Source: M0108 sp937862735 (GTDB lineage: Bacteria; Pseudomonadota; Gammaproteobacteria; Chromatiales; Chromatiaceae). Taken from it: DNA of 64,000 bases. Each line of letters starts with the position of its first letter. The first letter of the stretch is position 1. Below are positions 56,795 to 64,000 of this stretch, piece by piece. The DNA lies in the NCBI GenBank assembly GCA_937862735.1, contig CALMDH010000138.1:50454-114453 (forward strand), written 5' to 3'. Under the pieces are notes generated by a model, which saw only the letters and a list, made by a program, of their open reading frames with translations, did not search any database and was not told the DNA's origin. The translations under genes and the position numbers were made by a program.

Positions 56795-58051
56795 ATGGAT
56801 AAACTCCTCATCCAGGGCGGTGAACGGCTCAACGGCGAGGTCCGTATCGCCGGCGCCAAGAACGCCGCCCTGCCCATCCTCGCCGGGACCCTGCTGGCCG
56901 AGGGGCAGGTGCACCTCACCAATGTTCCCCATCTGCGCGACATCACCACCACCCTGGAACTCCTGGGCCGCATGGGCATGGATTTCACCCTGGGCGAGCG
57001 GATGACCATAGACGCGGATGCCAGCCGGGTGCGGAACTTCTACGCCCCCTACGAACTGGTGCGCACCATGCGCGCCTCCATCCTGGTGCTGGGTCCCTTG
57101 CTGACGCGCTTCGGCCAGGCCGAGGTCTCGCTTCCCGGGGGCTGCGCCATCGGTGCCCGGCCGGTCAACCTGCACATTGAAGGCCTGCGGGCCATGGGCG
57201 CCGAGATCAGCGTCGGTCAGGGCTATATTCACGCCCAGGCCAAGCGGCTCCATGGTGCCCGGCTGGTCCTTGACCTGGTTACCGTCACCGGAACCGAGAA
57301 TTTGATGATGGCGGCGACCCTGGCGGAGGGCGAGACCCTGATCGAGAATGCCGCCCGGGAGCCCGAGGTGGTGGACCTGGCGGACTTCCTGAACGGCATG
57401 GGGGCCCGCATCGAGGGCGCCGGGACCGACCGCATCCGCATCCAGGGGGTGGAGCGGCTGGTGGGGGCCAGCCACCGCATCCTGCCGGACCGGATCGAGG
57501 CGGGGACCTTCCTGGTCGCGGCGGCCATGACCGGTGGCCGGGTCGTGCTGCGGGACATGCGCCCGGACCTGCTGGATGCCGTCCTCGCCAAACTGCGCGA
57601 GGCGGGGGCCGAGGTCGACACCGGTACGGACTGGATCAGCCTCGACATGCAGGGCCGGCGGCCGCGGGCCGTGAACGTCCACACCGCCCCCCATCCGGCC
57701 TTCCCCACGGACATGCAGGCCCAGTTCTGCGCCCTCAACAGCATCGCCGAGGGCGTCGGCGCCATTACCGAAAACGTCTTCGAGAACCGCTTCATGCACG
57801 TCCCCGAGCTGCAACGCATGGGGGCGGATATCGCCCTGGAGGGCAACATCGCCATCTGCCGCGGGGTCCCGCGCCTGACCGGGGCGCCGGTGATGGCCAC
57901 GGACCTGCGCGCCTCCGCCGGCCTGGTCCTGGCCGGGCTGGTGGCCGAGGGCGAGACCCTCATCGATCGCATCTATCACCTCGACCGGGGCTACGACAAC
58001 ATCGAAGAAAAGCTGTCCGGCCTGGGCGCCACCATCCGCCGCGTCCACTGA
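56795..58051 (+). CDS. murA: UDP-N-acetylglucosamine 1-carboxyvinyltransferase MurA
   Basis: A 418-residue enzyme of the first committed peptidoglycan step (enolpyruvyl transfer from PEP), the fosfomycin target. Lys-Asn-Ala near 22, Leu-Pro-Gly-Gly-Cys-Ala-Ile-Gly-Ala-Arg-Pro (catalytic Cys near 115), Arg-Ala-Ser-Ala-Gly-Leu (near 371) are all intact. It follows the mla genes after about 200 bases in which no gene is seen. Confidence 0.96.
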   Translation: MDKLLIQGGERLNGEVRIAGAKNAALPILAGTLLAEGQVHLTNVPHLRDITTTLELLGRMGMDFTLGERMTIDADASRVRNFYAPYELVRTMRASILVLGPLLTRFGQAEVSLPGGCAIGARPVNLHIEGLRAMGAEISVGQGYIHAQAKRLHGARLVLDLVTVTGTENLMMAATLAEGETLIENAAREPEVVDLADFLNGMGARIEGAGTDRIRIQGVERLVGASHRILPDRIEAGTFLVAAAMTGGRVVLRDMRPDLLDAVLAKLREAGAEVDTGTDWISLDMQGRRPRAVNVHTAPHPAFPTDMQAQFCALNSIAEGVGAITENVFENRFMHVPELQRMGADIALEGNIAICRGVPRLTGAPVMATDLRASAGLVLAGLVAEGETLIDRIYHLDRGYDNIEEKLSGLGATIRRVH

Positions 58052-58066
58052 ACCCGGAGTTTGGCC

Positions 58067-58858
58067 ATGGCCTTCGCCGACCCCCTCACCATCGCCCTCT
58101 CCAAGGGGCGGATCTTCAAGGAGACCCTGCCGTTGCTGGCCCATGCCGGCATCGCGGCCCTGGAGGACCCGGAGACGAGCCGCAAGCTGATCCTGGCGAC
58201 CAACCAGGCGAACGTCAAACTGATCATCGTCCGTGCCAGCGACGTGCCCACCTATGTCCAGTACGGCGCCGCCGACCTGGGGGTGGCGGGCAAGGACGTG
58301 CTGCTGGAGCACGGCGGCGAGGGTCTCTACGAGCCCCTGGACCTGGGCATCGCCCGCTGCCGCCTGATGGTGGCTGGACTCCCGCCGCGGGTTACCGCGG
58401 ACGCCGCGGTTGCGGCTCCCTCCCCCCGCGCGGGGGAGGGCCGGGGAGAGTGGGACCAGAGCCGCGGCAGTGCCCGTCCGCGTATCGCCACCAAGTACGT
58501 CAAGTGCGCCGAGCGCCACTTCGCCGCCAAGGGGCAGCAGGTGGAGGTGATCAAGCTCTACGGCTCCATGGAGCTGGCCCCCTTGGTGGGGCTGGCGGAC
58601 GGCATCGTCGACCTGGTCGAGAGCGGCAACACCCTCAAGGCCAACGGCCTGGTGCCCCTGGAGCACATCGCCGACATCAGCTCCCGGCTGGTGGTCAACA
58701 AGGCCGCCTGGAAGATGAAGCATGCCAGCGTCATGGCCCTGCTCACCGCCCTGCGCGCGGCGGTGAGGGAGCGCCAGGCCGCTCAGGATCAATCCCAGGC
58801 CATTCGGGAAGAGTCTCCACCATTCAGGACCTTTCCCGGGCCATTCAGCATCCAATGA
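58067..58858 (+). CDS. hisG: ATP phosphoribosyltransferase HisG, short form, with insertion
   Basis: First enzyme of histidine synthesis (ATP plus PRPP). The body matches short-form HisG: Leu-Ala-Leu-Ser-Lys-Gly-Arg-Ile at the N-terminus, Ala-Asp-Leu-Gly-Val-Ala-Gly-Lys-Asp (near 70), Ala-Thr-Lys-Tyr (near 142) and Ile-Val-Asp-Leu-Val-Glu-Ser-Gly-Asn-Thr-Leu (near 180). At 263 residues it is about 50 longer than usual: roughly 30 residues (about 106-137) come from an inserted palindromic repeat, and about 27 at the C-terminus (after Ala-Val-Arg-Glu-Arg) read through duplicated leader sequence. Short HisG needs HisZ as partner, which is not in the window. Confidence 0.9.
   Translation: MAFADPLTIALSKGRIFKETLPLLAHAGIAALEDPETSRKLILATNQANVKLIIVRASDVPTYVQYGAADLGVAGKDVLLEHGGEGLYEPLDLGIARCRLMVAGLPPRVTADAAVAAPSPRAGEGRGEWDQSRGSARPRIATKYVKCAERHFAAKGQQVEVIKLYGSMELAPLVGLADGIVDLVESGNTLKANGLVPLEHIADISSRLVVNKAAWKMKHASVMALLTALRAAVRERQAAQDQSQAIREESPPFRTFPGPFSIQ
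58374..58479 (+). repeat. REP-like palindromic insertion inside hisG
   Basis: A perfect 9-bp stem CCCTCCCCC (58418-58426) and GGGGGAGGG (58432-58440) around a 5-base loop, preceded by three CCGCGG hexamers and followed by CCGGGGAGAGTGG, resembles the extragenic REP-type repeats of GC-rich proteobacteria. It keeps the hisG frame open. Ends are approximate. Confidence 0.65.
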
Positions 58859-58887
58859 GGTAAGGCATAAGGCTGATATTCGCCGAC
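58841..58887 (+). repeat. Decayed duplicate of the hisD leader
   Basis: This 47-mer matches 58918-58964, which contains the hisD ribosome-binding site and start codon, at 38 of 47 positions. GAGGTAAGGCA and CGCCGAC are identical; the ATG has become ATA in this copy. Another CCATTCAGGA lies at 58820. The duplication has extended the hisG reading frame. Confidence 0.6.
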
Positions 58888-58945
58888 GCGCCAGCGTCGC
58901 TGCGGATGGTTTCCCAGCCATTCAGGATCAATCGAGGTAAGGCAC

Positions 58946-60256
58946 ATGGCCGACATCCGCCGACTCTCCACCACCGACGCGGACTTTTCCGCCCAGCTTC
59001 AGGCCCTGCTGGCCTGGGAGTCCGTCTCCGACGCCCAGGTCCAGGAGACCGTGGACGCCATCATCCGCGACCTGCGCGCTCGGGGTGACGCGGCCCTGCT
59101 GGACTATACCCGCCGCTTCGACCGCTGGGAGCCCGCCAGCGCGGCGGACCTGGAGATCCCAACCGCCCGGTTGGCCCAGGCCTGGGAGGCGATCCCCGCC
59201 GCCCAGCAAAGCGCCCTGGAAACAGCGGCGGGGCGCATCCGCGCCTACGCGGAACACCAGGCCCTGTCCGGCTGGAGTTACGTCGAGGCCGACGGCACCC
59301 TCCTCGGCCAGAAGGTCACCCCCCTGGACCGGGTGGGGCTCTATGTCCCCGGCGGCAAGGCGGCCTATCCCTCCTCGGTGCTGATGAACGCCATCCCCGC
59401 CAAGGTGGCCGGGGTGGCGGAGCTGATCATGGTGGTGCCCACCCCCGCCGGCGAACTGAACGAACTGGTCCTGGCCGCGGCCCACGCCGCCGGCGTCGAC
59501 CGGGTCTTCGCCGTCGGCGGTGCCCAGGCGGTGGCCGCCCTGGCCTATGGCACCGCCACGGTGCCGGCGGTGGACAAGATCGTCGGCCCGGGCAATATCT
59601 ATGTCGCCACCGCCAAGCGCGCCGTCTTTGGCCAGGTGGGCATCGACATGGTGGCCGGCCCCTCGGAGATCCTCATCCTCTGCGATGGCGGCACGGCCCC
59701 GGAGTGGATCGCCATGGACCTCTTCTCCCAGGCCGAACACGACGAGGATGCCCAGGCCATCCTGGTCGCCTGGGACCCGGCCTATCTCGACCAGGTGGCC
59801 GCCGCCATCGACCGCCTGTTGCCGACCATGGAGCGCCAGGAGATCATCGCCGCCGCCCTGCGCGCCCGCGGCGCCCTGATCCTGGCCCGCGATCAGGAGG
59901 AGGCCGCGGCCCTGGCCAACCAGATCGCGCCGGAACACCTGGAGCTGTCCGTGGCCGATCCCGAGACCCTGGCCGGACGCATCCGCCATGCGGGGGCCAT
60001 CTTCATGGGTCGTCACACCGCCGAGGCCCTGGGGGACTACTGCGCCGGTCCCAACCACGTCCTGCCCACCTCGCGCACCGCCCGCTTCTCCTCCCCCCTT
60101 GGGGTTTACGACTTCCAGAAGCGCTCCAGCCTGATCATGGCCTCCGCCACCGGGGCCGCCACCCTGTCACACACGGTCTCGGTCCTGGCGCGGGGCGAGG
60201 GGCTCACCGCCCATGCCCGCTCCGCCGAATACCGTGGCCAGGGGCCTAGGGGCTGA
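58946..60256 (+). CDS. hisD: Histidinol dehydrogenase
   Basis: A 436-residue Zn2+/NAD+ enzyme making histidine from histidinol. Tyr-Val-Pro-Gly-Gly-Lys-Ala-Ala-Tyr-Pro-Ser (near 133), Gly-Pro-Gly-Asn-Ile-Tyr-Val (near 212), Ser-Gln-Ala-Glu-His-Asp-Glu-Asp-Ala (near 263) and Gly-Pro-Asn-His-Val-Leu-Pro-Thr (near 370) carry the catalytic and metal ligands. GAGGTAAG precedes the start. Confidence 0.96.
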   Translation: MADIRRLSTTDADFSAQLQALLAWESVSDAQVQETVDAIIRDLRARGDAALLDYTRRFDRWEPASAADLEIPTARLAQAWEAIPAAQQSALETAAGRIRAYAEHQALSGWSYVEADGTLLGQKVTPLDRVGLYVPGGKAAYPSSVLMNAIPAKVAGVAELIMVVPTPAGELNELVLAAAHAAGVDRVFAVGGAQAVAALAYGTATVPAVDKIVGPGNIYVATAKRAVFGQVGIDMVAGPSEILILCDGGTAPEWIAMDLFSQAEHDEDAQAILVAWDPAYLDQVAAAIDRLLPTMERQEIIAAALRARGALILARDQEEAAALANQIAPEHLELSVADPETLAGRIRHAGAIFMGRHTAEALGDYCAGPNHVLPTSRTARFSSPLGVYDFQKRSSLIMASATGAATLSHTVSVLARGEGLTAHARSAEYRGQGPRG

Positions 60257-60272
60257 GGGCGGGGACCGAGCC

Positions 60273-61349
60273 ATGCAACACCTCGTCGACCGCCTGGTCC
60301 GCCCCGAGATCCTGGCCCTGACCGCCTACCAGGTCCCCGATGCCACGGGCCTGATCAAGCTGGATGCCATGGAGAACCCCTATGGCCTGCCCGAGGGCCT
60401 GCGCCAGGAGTGGCTGGAGGTCCTCGCCGGCGTGGACGTCAACCGCTATCCGGACCCCCGGGGCACCCACCTGGCCCAGGCCCTGCGCCTGGCACTGGAC
60501 ATCCCGGCGGACATGGCCCTGCTGCTCGGCAACGGCTCCGACGAGATCATCCAGATGCTCTGCCTGACCCTGGCGCGGCCGGGGGGCAAGGTGCTGTCGG
60601 TGGACCCGGGCTTCGTCATGTTCCGCATGATTGCCCGCTTCGCCGGCATGGACTACGTGGGCGTGCCCCTGCGCGCCGACGACTTCGCCCTGGACAAGGC
60701 GGCGGTGCTGGCGGCCCTGGAGCGGGAGCGCCCGGTCCTGACCTTCCTCGCCTACCCCAACAACCCCACCGGCAACCTCTTCGACGCCGCCGCCCTGGCG
60801 GAGATCATCACCGCCGCCCCCGGCCTGGTGGTGGTGGACGAGGCCTATGCCCCCTTCACCGACGCCAGCTTCCTGCGGCGCCTGGGGGACTGGCCCAACC
60901 TGCTGGTCATGCGCACCGTCTCCAAGATGGGCCTGGCCGGGCTGCGGCTGGGCCTGCTGGTGGGCCCCCACGCCTGGCTCGACCAGATCGACAAGACCCG
61001 CCTGCCTTACAACATCAACGTCCTCACCCAGGTCAGCGCCGCCTTCGTCCTCGGTCACAAAGTGCGCTTCGACGAACAGACCCGGCTGATCCGCCAGGAG
61101 CGCGAGCGCCTCTTCGCCGCCCTGGCGGCCCTGCCCGGCGTTCATCCCTGGCCGAGCCAGGCCAACTTCATCCTGGCCCGCTTCGCCCCCGGCCGCGCCG
61201 ATGAAATCTTCCAGGCCCTCAAGGCACGCGGCATCCTGGTCAAGAACCTCAATGGCGCCCACCCCATGCTCGCCGACTGCCTGCGCGTCACCGTGGGCAC
61301 GCCGGAGGAGAACGACGCCTTTTTGGCCGCCCTCATCGCGTCTCTGTAA
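60273..61349 (+). CDS. hisC: Histidinol-phosphate aminotransferase
   Basis: A 358-residue PLP enzyme. Met-Glu-Asn-Pro-Tyr (near 32), Gly-Asn-Gly-Ser-Asp-Glu-Ile (near 88), Tyr-Pro-Asn-Asn-Pro-Thr-Gly (near 163), Val-Asp-Glu-Ala-Tyr (near 191) and the PLP Lys in Ser-Lys-Met-Gly-Leu-Ala-Gly-Leu-Arg (near 222). It lies 16 bases after hisD. The start at 60273 follows GGGGACCGAG. Confidence 0.95.
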   Translation: MQHLVDRLVRPEILALTAYQVPDATGLIKLDAMENPYGLPEGLRQEWLEVLAGVDVNRYPDPRGTHLAQALRLALDIPADMALLLGNGSDEIIQMLCLTLARPGGKVLSVDPGFVMFRMIARFAGMDYVGVPLRADDFALDKAAVLAALERERPVLTFLAYPNNPTGNLFDAAALAEIITAAPGLVVVDEAYAPFTDASFLRRLGDWPNLLVMRTVSKMGLAGLRLGLLVGPHAWLDQIDKTRLPYNINVLTQVSAAFVLGHKVRFDEQTRLIRQERERLFAALAALPGVHPWPSQANFILARFAPGRADEIFQALKARGILVKNLNGAHPMLADCLRVTVGTPEENDAFLAALIASL

Positions 61350-61377
61350 CTACTACCCAGAGCTTTTGGTCCGGCAA

Positions 61378-61404
61378 GGGAGGGTCGGGTAGCGCCTGGT
61401 GGGG
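61378..61404 (+). repeat. 27-bp G-rich dispersed repeat, copy 2
   Basis: Matches 2834-2860 at 24 of 27 positions and likewise follows a gene end (hisC, 28 bases earlier). Confidence 0.5.
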
Positions 61405-61484
61405 GGCGACTCCAGAGCCTTACTCTTCAAACCCTTATGCGATGTACTGACGGTAGCCCTTGGTGAGAAGCCAGCCGACTCATG

Positions 61485-61526
61485 AAAAAAAAGCCCCGGC
61501 CCGTCTGACGACGGTGCCGGGGCTTT
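61485..61526 (-). terminator. Rho-independent terminator of the phaE-phaC transcript
   Basis: GCCCCGGC (61493-61500) and GCCGGGGC (61516-61523) form a strong stem with a 15-base loop. On the minus strand it is followed by eight U residues, so it terminates transcription coming from phaC; on the plus strand only three U follow, so it may also weakly stop hisC. Confidence 0.88.
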
Positions 61527-61647
61527 GATACGGCCAGTATATGTAACGGCTCAGGTCGGTTTGGGAGTTTTGGTGTCGGCTACCGGACCGGGGCCTGCTC
61601 TCTAGCCGGCGCCTGGTCTGGCCAGGCGCTCATTCTCGATTAGGGGC

Positions 61648-62718
61648 TCAGGAGCGTTCGTTCAGCCACTTGCCGATGGCGGGGGTGACTTCCTTTTGCG
61701 CCTTGCCGCTGACGTAGATGCCGATGTGGCCGCCGGGGAAGGCCAGTTCGGTGTAGTCCTTGCTGCCGGTGCGACCGGCCAGGGCGCGGGAGGCGTCCGG
61801 CGGCACCAGGTGATCCTGGAGGGCGTAGATGTTCAGCAGCGGGCAGCCAATATTGGTCAGGGATACCTCCTGATCGCCGATCACCAGGCCGCCGTTGATG
61901 AGGGCGTTCTTCTGATAGAAGTCCTTGATGAACTGGCGGAAGGTCTCACCGGCCTGATCGGGGCTGTCGAAGATCCACTTTTCCATGCGCAGGAAGTTCT
62001 TGATCTTGTCCGGGTCGTCCAGGACGTCGACCATGTTGACGTACTTCTGGCCGGTGAGGCTGAAGGGCTTCAGGGAGAGGAAGGTCCAGTTGAGAATTTC
62101 ACCGGGGATGTTGCCCATGGTGTCGACCGCCAGGTCGACGTCCATGTGCTGGACCCAGGCCGAGAGCAGGTTGTCCGGGGTCTGGAAGTCCACCGGGGTG
62201 ACCATGGTCACCAGGTTCTTGACCTTCTCCGGATTCATGGCGGTATAGCAGAGGCTGAAGGCGCCACCCTGGCAGATGCCCAGGATGTTGATGGCGTCGA
62301 GGCCGTGACTCTCGCGGATGAAGTCGATGCAGTTGTCGAGATAACCGTTGAGGTAGTCATCGATGGTCAGGGCCCGGTCGGCGTGATCCGGGTAGCCCCA
62401 GTCGATGAGATAGACGTCCTGACCGGTGGCCAGCAACCCCTTGATGGTCGAACGATCCTCCTGGATGTCGGTCATGTAGGGCCGGTTGACCAGGGCGTAG
62501 ACGACCAGCAGGGGTACCGGATTGCGCTTGACGCCTTCCGGGGCCTGGTAGCGAAAGAGGGTCAGCTTGTCTTCCCGGTAGACGACCTCGCGGGGGGTGA
62601 CCCCGGTGTCGATCTTCTCGGCGTTGAGCAGGTTCTCCATGCCCTGGCCCAGCTTGCGGCTGAAGTCGAGCATCTCTTCGGAGAGCTTGTCGGGGCGGAT
62701 GTCGATGGGCAGCATCAT
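61648..62718 (-). CDS. phaC: Class III polyhydroxyalkanoate synthase subunit PhaC
   Basis: A 356-residue catalytic subunit that polymerises 3-hydroxyacyl-CoA, mainly 3-hydroxybutyryl-CoA, on granules. The lipase-like box Gly-Ile-Cys-Gln-Gly-Gly holds the catalytic Cys (near 149); Asp in Leu-Gln-Asp-His-Leu-Val-Pro (near 302) and His in Pro-Gly-Gly-His-Ile-Gly-Ile (near 331) complete the triad. Much of the sequence agrees closely with my recollection of Allochromatium vinosum PhaC. GGAGGAG lies upstream of the double ATG at 62718. The class III form needs PhaE. Confidence 0.96.
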   Translation of the reverse strand: MMLPIDIRPDKLSEEMLDFSRKLGQGMENLLNAEKIDTGVTPREVVYREDKLTLFRYQAPEGVKRNPVPLLVVYALVNRPYMTDIQEDRSTIKGLLATGQDVYLIDWGYPDHADRALTIDDYLNGYLDNCIDFIRESHGLDAINILGICQGGAFSLCYTAMNPEKVKNLVTMVTPVDFQTPDNLLSAWVQHMDVDLAVDTMGNIPGEILNWTFLSLKPFSLTGQKYVNMVDVLDDPDKIKNFLRMEKWIFDSPDQAGETFRQFIKDFYQKNALINGGLVIGDQEVSLTNIGCPLLNIYALQDHLVPPDASRALAGRTGSKDYTELAFPGGHIGIYVSGKAQKEVTPAIGKWLNERS

Positions 62719-62738
62719 GATGGGTTCTCCTCCGGGGC

Positions 62739-63806
62739 TCACTGGTCAGCCGAGGTGGACGTGACGGGCTTTTTGCGGACGACGGTGCGCTTCACGGGGG
62801 CCGGGGCGCTCTGCGCCAGGGCCGGGCGGAGTCCCGGGCTGGTGGCGGCGGGTTCCTGTCCGCCCAGGGCCGCGACTTGCAGTTGCAGGCCATGCAACTC
62901 CTTGCGCAGGGCCTTGTTCTCCCGGCGGACCTGCTGGACGCGGTCCTGAAGGGTCCGCAACTCGTTGCGCGTCGGCATGTTCATGGCGCCGAGGCTTTCG
63001 TCGACCATGATGGACATGCGCTGCTTGAGCGCCATTTGGGCATTGACCAGGTGGCCGTGGATCCGGGCATATTCGGTGCTCTGGACTTCCTCGGCGTAGA
63101 CCTCCTCACAGCAGCCCACCCAGGTATCGTACAGGCCGCGGGCGGAATCGATGACCTTGTCGGAGGCCTGCATCCGCTCCAGGGTGGCGCGCATGCGCTG
63201 GATGGATTTCATGCCCATGCCGGAGAAGAAGGACATGTACTCCTGCAGGGCCTTCTGGTAGTCCAGGCTGCGGCGGATCAGGTCCTGATACTGGGACTGC
63301 TCCTCCCGGGTGTAGCCCAGACCGGGGGCGGAAAGGACTTTGTCCACCGTGCTGGCGGGGGCGTGGGGCATGTTCCGCAGCAGGTCGCCCGGGATGGGGC
63401 TGAGGGAGGACATCATGCGCTGCCAGTTGTCGTAGGGCAGTTCCCAGAAGGCCATCATCTTGTGCAGGGCCTGATCACCCTGCTCCTGGCCACCCATGAA
63501 GGACTGCTGCATGTCGTTCAGGGTCTTGGTCAGGGAGGACCAGCCATCGGTGGCGGAACCGCCAAACTGGGGCAGGTTGTGCGTGAAGGTGTCGGCCATG
63601 CGGAAAAACATCTTGCCCTGCTCCATCATCCGCTCCATAAAGGTGCGGGACAGGTCGGGGGTGGCGGGGGCGAAGGCCTTCCACCACTGGTCCATGGCGG
63701 TTTCCCACGGGTTGGTCGCGGGGGCCTGGGCGCCCAGGGCCTTGCGGCTCAGGTCGGTCCACTGCTCCCAGTATTTTTGCTGAAGGCTCAGCCAGTCTTC
63801 GGTCAT
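62739..63806 (-). CDS. phaE: Class III PHA synthase subunit PhaE
   Basis: A 355-residue partner of PhaC, largely helical. N-terminal Asp-Trp-Leu-Ser-Leu-Gln-Gln-Lys-Tyr-Trp-Glu-Gln-Trp and C-terminal coiled coil (about 290-330: Leu-Gln-Asp-Arg-Val-Gln-Gln-Val-Arg-Arg) are typical; the tail is Ala/Pro/Lys-rich. GAGGAG precedes the start at 63806. phaC follows after 20 bases. The operator-like motif at 63853-63869 is 47-63 bases upstream. Confidence 0.94.
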   Translation of the reverse strand: MTEDWLSLQQKYWEQWTDLSRKALGAQAPATNPWETAMDQWWKAFAPATPDLSRTFMERMMEQGKMFFRMADTFTHNLPQFGGSATDGWSSLTKTLNDMQQSFMGGQEQGDQALHKMMAFWELPYDNWQRMMSSLSPIPGDLLRNMPHAPASTVDKVLSAPGLGYTREEQSQYQDLIRRSLDYQKALQEYMSFFSGMGMKSIQRMRATLERMQASDKVIDSARGLYDTWVGCCEEVYAEEVQSTEYARIHGHLVNAQMALKQRMSIMVDESLGAMNMPTRNELRTLQDRVQQVRRENKALRKELHGLQLQVAALGGQEPAATSPGLRPALAQSAPAPVKRTVVRKKPVTSTSADQ

Positions 63807-63852
63807 GGGTGCTCTCCTCGTTGGGGTATGGCAAAACAAGCTATCACGGAAA

Positions 63853-63869
63853 ATTGTGCAGTGCAACAA
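63853..63869 (-). promoter_or_regulatory. Operator-like near-palindrome upstream of phaE
   Basis: On the coding strand it reads TTGTTGCACTGCACAAT, identical to the phasin site except the central base. Within it TTGCAC could be a -35 with TAGCTT 17 bases later as a -10. The spacing to the start codon (46 bases) almost equals that at the phasin gene (49 bases). Confidence 0.65.
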
Positions 63870-64000
63870 AAGCCGCTTTGACATATAGTAGCCAGGTCAG
63901 CTTCAGGGCTGTCTTCTGGAGCTATGTATTTTGAGAGGAACTTCTCCAATGCAGAACTCCTGACATACCCCCTTCAACCATCTGAATTTAAGTTATAATC
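63870..64000. other. Upstream flank of phaE, window end
   Basis: No gene is seen. TATAAT at 63994-63999 is a -10-like box for a plus-strand gene that would lie beyond the window. Confidence 0.3.

Larger units (their letters stand above)
61350..61647. other. Convergent intergenic region between hisC and phaC
   Basis: About 300 bases without a gene. It holds the second 27-bp G-rich repeat (61378-61404) and the phaC-side terminator (61485-61526). Confidence 0.6.

Overview
The window looks like chromosome from a high-GC phototrophic gammaproteobacterium, most probably a purple sulfur bacterium (Chromatiaceae). The main reasons are a class III polyhydroxyalkanoate synthase pair (phaE-phaC) that closely resembles my recollection of Allochromatium vinosum, a PpsR-type photosynthesis repressor overlapping a bacteriophytochrome gene, and the gammaproteobacterial order kdsD-kdsC-lptC-lptA-lptB-rpoN-hpf-ptsN facing mlaFEDCB-murA-hisGDC. 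All calls come from reading the sequence; no database search was run.

1-2.8 kb: a truncated secreted-protein gene, then a yybP-ykoY (Mn2+) riboswitch ahead of a DmeF-like cation exporter, then a UPF0016/GDT1-type exporter; together a probable manganese efflux module. 2.9-9.6 kb: light and redox signalling on the minus strand, with a BphP1-like bacteriophytochrome split by one in-frame TAG, a PpsR-like repressor overlapping it, and a large hybrid histidine kinase. 9.8-15 kb: Fe-dependent alcohol dehydrogenase, RlpA-like lipoprotein, PIN-type toxin-antitoxin pair, glutathione peroxidase, a secreted elastin-like repeat protein and ApbE.

15.2-21.8 kb: a three-gene exopolysaccharide locus. Its first gene fuses a GH18-like domain, a NodB deacetylase and a processive GT2 synthase; a GH26-like lipoprotein and a membrane GH17-like enzyme follow. 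This is the best candidate for a little-described system. 21.8-25.2 kb: small membrane protein, TerC, a (CCCAAA)n tract and a 7TM sensor kinase. 25.2-32 kb: an accessory, partly decayed stretch with a gutted ATPase/nuclease pseudogene, unknown lipoprotein, inverted-repeat element, OmpR-type regulator, choloylglycine-hydrolase-family enzyme, and FISUMP protein preceded by a collapsed copy of itself. 32.2-38 kb: a sugar uptake operon in which permease and substrate-binding protein are fused, followed by an OprB-like porin. 38.1-42.2 kb: secreted unknown protein, PBP4, a PDZ-less DegP-like protease, exonuclease III and a phasin.

42.5-49.4 kb: regulatory phosphotransferase genes (EI, HPr, EIIA-Man, RapZ, HprK, PtsN) with hpf and rpoN and no sugar permease. 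49.4-53.2 kb: LPS transport and Kdo synthesis. 53.3-61.3 kb: Mla lipid transport, murA and hisGDC. 61.6-63.8 kb: phaC and phaE. The phasin and phaE promoters share a 17-bp near-palindrome at almost the same distance from the start codon, a likely binding site of a PHA regulator.
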